Source of the DNA: Clostridiales bacterium
Lineage (GTDB): Bacteria > Bacillota > Clostridia > Christensenellales > Aristaeellaceae
Assembly: GCA_012514225.1 (NCBI GenBank)
Contig: JAAZAQ010000209.1
Coordinates: 1 to 7,412, forward strand
DNA: 7,412 bases
Direction: 5' to 3'
The notes under the pieces were generated by a model. The model was not told the DNA's origin, ran no database searches, and saw only the letters and a program-made list of their open reading frames with translations. Each line of letters starts with the position of its first letter. Within the stretch, counting starts at the first letter, position 1. The translations under genes and the position numbers were made by a program. Below are positions 4,476 to 7,412 of this stretch, piece after piece.

Positions 4476-5706
4476 CACGGGCCGGGACGACAGCCGCCGC
4501 CTGGCGCTTCCCGGGGCGGTCTTTCTCCTCAGCGGCTTCCTGCTGCTGGCGCTCAAGGACTTTTACTGGCTGACCTTCGCGATGGCAGCGCTGGTTCCCC
4601 TGGTCTTCTACCTGGCCAGCGTCGCGCTGCCGCGCTTCATCCGGGCGGACCGGCTCATCCTCTGCCTGGTCAACTTCCTGTGCGCCCTGGGCGTATTGGC
4701 GCTGTACCGGATGAACCCGGAACGGGGCATCAGCCAGGCGGTCAACTACTTCTTCGGCCTGGTCGGCATGGTGCTGTGCCTGATGCTTGTCCGGTACTGG
4801 CACCGGGTCAAGTGGATGGTCCCGCTCATCGCGCTGGGCGCCCTGCTGTTGATGGCGTTGCCGGTCTTCTTCGGCACGGAGCGCAACGGCGCGAAGGCCT
4901 GGGTGTCGCTTCTGGGGGTCAGCTTCCAGCCCAGCGAAATCGTCAAGGTCGCCCTGCTGCTGGTGCTCTCCTCCCTGCTTGCCCGCCGCAGGATGATGCC
5001 GGCCCTGCTCTTTTCCGGCGGCTGCCTGGCGCTGCTGATGCTGCAGAAGGACTTGGGCACCGCGCTGCTGTATTACGGAATCACGCTGCTGATGGTCTTC
5101 GCCGCGACCAGCAGCGTCGTCCTGCTGGCTTTGGGCGCCGTGGGCGCGGCGGCTGGCGCGGTGGCCGGCTACGGCATGTTCAGCCATGTCCGCCGGCGCG
5201 TCGCCATCTGGCGCAATCCCTGGCTGGACTACCAGGACAGCGGCTATCAGATTGTCCAGTCCCTGGTCGCCATGGCCAACGGCGGTTTGTGGGGCACGGG
5301 GCTGGGGCTGGGGAACGCCGGCGTCATCCCGGAGGTGGAGACGGATTTCATCTTCTCCGCCCTTTTCAACGAGTTCGGCGTGCTCTTCGGCATCTGCGTC
5401 ATCGCCGTGTACCTGTTCATCTTCCTGCGCGGGGTGGGCATCGCGCTGCGCAGCCACAGCAAGTTCCACACCCTGCTCGCGCTGGGCTGCTCCTGCCTGG
5501 TGGCGATGCAGACCTTCGTCATCATCGGCGGCAACATCAAGCTGATTCCGCTCACCGGCGTGACCCTGCCCTTCATCAGCTACGGGGGCACCTCCCTGGT
5601 GAGCAGCCTGTCCATCATGGGGCTGCTGCAGGGGGTGGCCAACGTCAACCAGCAGGACATCCTGGAGGACCAGCTCATCGCGATGGTGGGGGAGGAGGGC
5701 GCGTGA
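4465..5706 (+). CDS. SEDS-family peptidoglycan glycosyltransferase (FtsW/RodA/SpoVE)
   Basis: This multi-pass membrane enzyme polymerises lipid II into glycan strands, working with a class B PBP for crosslinking. The 413-residue product shows the SEDS signature: NGAKAWVSLLGVSFQPSEIVK (split at 141-161), QKDLGTALLYY (194-204), a WRNPW...QDSGYQIVQSL loop (249-267), GLGLG (279-283), TDFIFSALFNEFG (293-305) with D294 as the likely catalytic aspartate, and LTGVTLPFISYGGTSL (363-378). Two hydrophobic helices (about 13-30 and 33-52) precede the usual first helix (64-80), giving roughly 12 rather than 10 segments by eye. ATG 4465 is chosen because GGAGGAGG (4451-4458) lies six bases upstream; it overlaps the FHA-like gene by 11 bases, and its TGA overlaps the GTG start of the PBP by 4 bases. 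RodA-type (elongation or sporulation) and FtsW-type (division) cannot be told apart from sequence alone; the FHA neighbour recalls actinobacterial rodA-pbpA loci. Confidence 0.95.
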   Translation: MTADTGRDDSRRLALPGAVFLLSGFLLLALKDFYWLTFAMAALVPLVFYLASVALPRFIRADRLILCLVNFLCALGVLALYRMNPERGISQAVNYFFGLVGMVLCLMLVRYWHRVKWMVPLIALGALLLMALPVFFGTERNGAKAWVSLLGVSFQPSEIVKVALLLVLSSLLARRRMMPALLFSGGCLALLMLQKDLGTALLYYGITLLMVFAATSSVVLLALGAVGAAAGAVAGYGMFSHVRRRVAIWRNPWLDYQDSGYQIVQSLVAMANGGLWGTGLGLGNAGVIPEVETDFIFSALFNEFGVLFGICVIAVYLFIFLRGVGIALRSHSKFHTLLALGCSCLVAMQTFVIIGGNIKLIPLTGVTLPFISYGGTSLVSSLSIMGLLQGVANVNQQDILEDQLIAMVGEEGA

Positions 5707-7118
5707 AGCTCATCAAGCGCAACCTGCGGCTCATCGTCGCCGTCGTCAGCCTGATGTTCGCGGCGCTCGTCGGCTACGGCGCCTACAGCCTGGGCGTGTT
5801 CGGCAACCGCTGGTTCTCCTCCGCCGCCAACACCTACCTGCGCACCGCCAAGCGCGACGTCGTCCCCGGCCGGGTCTACGACCGCGAGGGGCGGCTGCTG
5901 GCGGGGACGGACAGCGAGGGCAGGCGTACCTACCCGACCGACGAAACGACCCGCGCGGCGCTGGTGCACCTTTTGGGGGACCCGGGCAACAACGTCGCCT
6001 ACGGCGTGGACACCTTCATGGCCAACCACCTCTACGCCTTTTCGGACAGCTATTTCTCCCGGCTTTCCGCGGCCCTGACCGGGCAGCGGCGGCGCGGCTA
6101 CGACCTGCGCCTGAGCGTGGACAGCGAGCTGACCCGCCGGATTGCGGAGCGATTCCCGGCTGGCAAGGCGGGCGCGGCGGTCGTCATGAACTACCGCACC
6201 GGCGAGCTGCTGGCCCTGGCCAGCTTCCCCGGCTTCGACCCCCTAAACCCCGCGCCGGGCATCGAGGACGACCCCCGGCAGCCCTACTGGAACCGGGCCA
6301 CCCGCTGGCTCAGCGCGCCGGGCTCCACCTTCAAGGTGCTGACCCTGGCCGCCGCGCTGCAGCACATCCCCGGCGCCATGAGCAAAACCTATACCTGCAC
6401 CGGGGGCTTCCAGGTGGACGACGTGGTGGTGACGGACGCCGGCATGGCCGCCCACGGGGAGCTGGACCTGCGGCGCGCCCTGGCGGTCAGCTGCAATATC
6501 ACCTTCGCCAAGCTGGCCCTGGAATTGGGGGACGAGAAGCTGCGGCAGACCAGCCAGGCGTTCGGGCTGGACGACTACCTGCTGTTCTCGGACCTGGTGG
6601 TGGAGAACTCCTCCTATCCCAAGGCCAATCGCGTGAACAAGGAGCTGGCCTGGACGGGCGCCGGCCAGAGCGCGCTGGCGGTGACGCCGCTGCACATGTG
6701 CCTGAGCGCTGCGGCCGTCGCCAACGGGGGTGTGATGATGGAGCCCAAGCTGCTCCTGCAGGCGGTGGACGGCAGCCGGGAAGGCCGCGCGCAGATGCAG
6801 CCCGCGGTGTACAGGACGCCGCTGAGCCCGGAGGACGCGAAGACCATCGGCTTGGCCATGCGCCAGGCGGTGACGGGCGGCACGGCGACCCGCGCCGCGG
6901 TCCCGGGCCTCAAGGTCAGCGGGAAAACCGGCTCCGCCCAGGTGGACGGGCAGGAGGACACCAACGCCTGGTTCATCGGCTTCCTGGACGAGACGGAGCT
7001 ACCCTACGCCGTGTGCGTCGTCGTGGACGACGCGGGGGAGGGCGGCCGCGTCGCGGCGCCCATCGCCGGCATGATTTTCGGGTACCTGCGGGAGAACGCG
7101 GGCAGACAGGCGCCATAG
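5703..7118 (+). CDS. Class B penicillin-binding protein (peptidoglycan D,D-transpeptidase), PbpA-like
   Basis: This enzyme crosslinks peptidoglycan stem peptides outside the membrane and is a beta-lactam target. The 471-residue product has an N-terminal anchor helix (about 9-30), a short PBP-dimer-type region with VVPGRVYDREGRLLAGT (53-69), and a transpeptidase domain (about 155-465). The three catalytic motifs are intact: STFK with nucleophile S208 (208-211), SCN (263-265) and KTGSAQ (408-413), with AWFIGF at 422-427. No PASTA repeats are present, and the length is close to actinobacterial PbpA rather than longer PBP2 or PBP3 types. GTG 5703 is the start: it overlaps the SEDS stop as GTGA and GGAGGAGG (5691-5698) lies just upstream. 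Coupled translation with the SEDS gene fits the SEDS-bPBP complex. It is the last gene of the operon. Whether it serves elongation, division or sporulation cannot be read from the sequence. Confidence 0.95.
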   Translation: MKLIKRNLRLIVAVVSLMFAALVGYGAYSLGVFGNRWFSSAANTYLRTAKRDVVPGRVYDREGRLLAGTDSEGRRTYPTDETTRAALVHLLGDPGNNVAYGVDTFMANHLYAFSDSYFSRLSAALTGQRRRGYDLRLSVDSELTRRIAERFPAGKAGAAVVMNYRTGELLALASFPGFDPLNPAPGIEDDPRQPYWNRATRWLSAPGSTFKVLTLAAALQHIPGAMSKTYTCTGGFQVDDVVVTDAGMAAHGELDLRRALAVSCNITFAKLALELGDEKLRQTSQAFGLDDYLLFSDLVVENSSYPKANRVNKELAWTGAGQSALAVTPLHMCLSAAAVANGGVMMEPKLLLQAVDGSREGRAQMQPAVYRTPLSPEDAKTIGLAMRQAVTGGTATRAAVPGLKVSGKTGSAQVDGQEDTNAWFIGFLDETELPYAVCVVVDDAGEGGRVAAPIAGMIFGYLRENAGRQAP

Positions 7119-7180
7119 GCGGGCGTCGGCGCCGCCGGGAAGGCGGGGGAGCGGCCGGTGCGGTGAGAAGCGAAAGCATG

Positions 7181-7211
7181 AAAAAGCGCGCGGACAGGAA
7201 TGCCGCGCGCT
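7181..7211 (-). terminator. Leftward intrinsic terminator
   Basis: The perfect 9-bp stem AGCGCGCGG / CCGCGCGCT (7185-7193 and 7203-7211) has a 9-base loop. Read on the minus strand it is followed by TTTTT (complement of 7181-7185). This suggests a leftward transcription unit entering from beyond the right edge and ending here, convergent with the PBP operon. Read rightward no T-run follows. Confidence 0.7.
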
Positions 7212-7244
7212 CCAGACTGTCAAAAAACCATTTCATGGGAGGTA

Positions 7245-7265
7245 TCGGAGGGCGAAGCCCTCTGA
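7245..7265. repeat. GGAGGGC-GAA-GCCCTC hairpin
   Basis: TCGGAGGGC (7245-7253) and GCCCTCTGA (7257-7265) form a 9-bp stem with one G-T pair and a 3-base GAA loop. No T-run follows on either strand, so it is not an intrinsic terminator. Such short, tight-loop GC hairpins are typical of dispersed intergenic repeats, but copy number cannot be judged from this window. Confidence 0.5.
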
Positions 7266-7272
7266 TGGTAAT

Positions 7273-7306
7273 CCGCGGCAGCGATATGTGCGGTGCCGCG
7301 GGTTTT
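7273..7306 (+). terminator. Probable terminator of the FHA-SEDS-PBP operon
   Basis: The perfect 8-bp stem CCGCGGCA / TGCCGCGG (7273-7280 and 7294-7301) with a 13-base loop is followed by G and TTTT, then GGCTTT. This is the only rightward stem plus T-run after the PBP stop, though it is about 155 bases downstream and the T-run is short. Confidence 0.5.
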
Positions 7307-7329
7307 GGCTTTAGACAAAACATTTCCGC

Positions 7330-7382
7330 GAATTTCTGCCGGCCGTGAGGCAAGCATAGCGATGCCGAACAGGCAGAAATTC
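7330..7382. repeat. Perfect 11-bp inverted repeat with inner hairpin
   Basis: The arms GAATTTCTGCC (7330-7340) and GGCAGAAATTC (7372-7382) are perfect reverse complements around a 31-base spacer. After one mismatch two further outer pairs (7327-7328 with 7384-7385) extend the stem. The spacer holds an inner hairpin GCAT-AGCG-ATGC (7354-7365). It may be a structured RNA, a miniature element or an operator; no known family is recognised. Confidence 0.55.
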
Positions 7383-7412
7383 CCGTTCCTGCTTAATCAA
7401 AGAAGTGTCCGC

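Larger units (their letters stand above)
7119..7412. other. Gene-free right end with a run of hairpins
   Basis: After the PBP stop no open frame has coding character. The first 60 bases are GC-rich; from about 7212 the composition shifts to more A and T. Hairpins occur at 7185-7211, 7228-7238, 7245-7265, 7273-7301 and 7330-7382. A 56-codon frame from ATG 7179 to 7348 runs through three of these stems and lacks a good ribosome site, so it is not called. The region may contain a dispersed intergenic repeat or a structured RNA. Confidence 0.55.

Noticed and set aside
3156..4556. Minus-strand open frame (466 codons) spanning the divergent promoter region
   Set aside because: It crosses the operon promoter and the start of the winged-helix gene in a different frame; composition is low-complexity Arg/Pro/Ala/Gly.
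4054..5469. Long minus-strand open frame (471 codons) antisense to the SEDS gene
   Set aside because: It lies opposite a clear membrane-protein gene, reads as Gln/His/Arg/Pro-rich sequence with no known motif, and has no ribosome site. High GC removes stop codons from such shadow frames.
4680..5702. Extension of the PBP frame upstream over the SEDS gene
   Set aside because: It is only the open shadow of the SEDS gene; the membrane anchor and SD place the start at GTG 5703.
7179..7348. 56-codon plus-strand frame in the right intergenic region
   Set aside because: It passes through three hairpins, has only a weak SD-like GAGAAG, and matches no family I recognise; it is more likely noncoding.
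1..7412. CRISPR array, insertion sequence or attachment site
   Set aside because: No regularly spaced direct repeats or transposase or integrase motifs were seen. The tRNA 3' end is followed by its terminator and not by an integrase gene, and no second copy of the tRNA 3' end was noticed in the window.

Overview
The window is very GC-rich bacterial DNA with compact, overlapping operons and strong GGAGG-type ribosome binding sites. The gene set (a YwlG/UPF0340 protein, a DnaD/replisome-organiser-like winged-helix protein, a SEDS-bPBP pair led by an FHA-like membrane protein) suggests a high-GC member of the Firmicutes, most likely class Clostridia. That placement is inferred from protein families and is not proven.

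Layout. Bases 1-71 are a tRNA-Cys(GCA) whose first four bases lie outside the window, followed by a hairpin terminator. From about 165 to 1538 a rightward two-gene unit encodes a YwlG-like UPF0340/DUF436 protein and the PLP-binding protein of the YggS/YlmE (PLPBP) family. It ends in a bidirectional terminator shared with a leftward gene, glycerate 2-kinase (1540-2781). The kinase has its own consensus promoter, whose -35 box overlaps the stop region of the next leftward gene (2855-3634). That gene encodes a winged-helix protein resembling the N-terminal domain of phage replisome organisers and DnaD.

An intergenic region at 3635-3779 separates this from a rightward operon that starts at a perfect extended -10 box (3743-3751). 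The operon holds three overlapping genes: a membrane-anchored, proline-rich protein with a degenerate FHA domain; a SEDS-family (FtsW/RodA/SpoVE) peptidoglycan glycosyltransferase; and a class B penicillin-binding protein. The SEDS protein and the PBP should form a bipartite peptidoglycan polymerase-crosslinker. The FHA-like protein is probably a membrane scaffold or regulator of that pair. The right end (7119-7412) has no convincing gene but holds a run of hairpins, including a leftward terminator and a perfect 11-bp inverted repeat.

The points most worth a second look are the FHA-like protein, in which all three canonical phosphothreonine contacts look replaced; the two extra N-terminal membrane helices of the SEDS protein; the pairing of the uncharacterised YwlG family with a PLP-homeostasis protein; hairpins placed directly before two ribosome binding sites; and the hairpin-dense right end. 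No CRISPR array, transposase or rRNA was seen.
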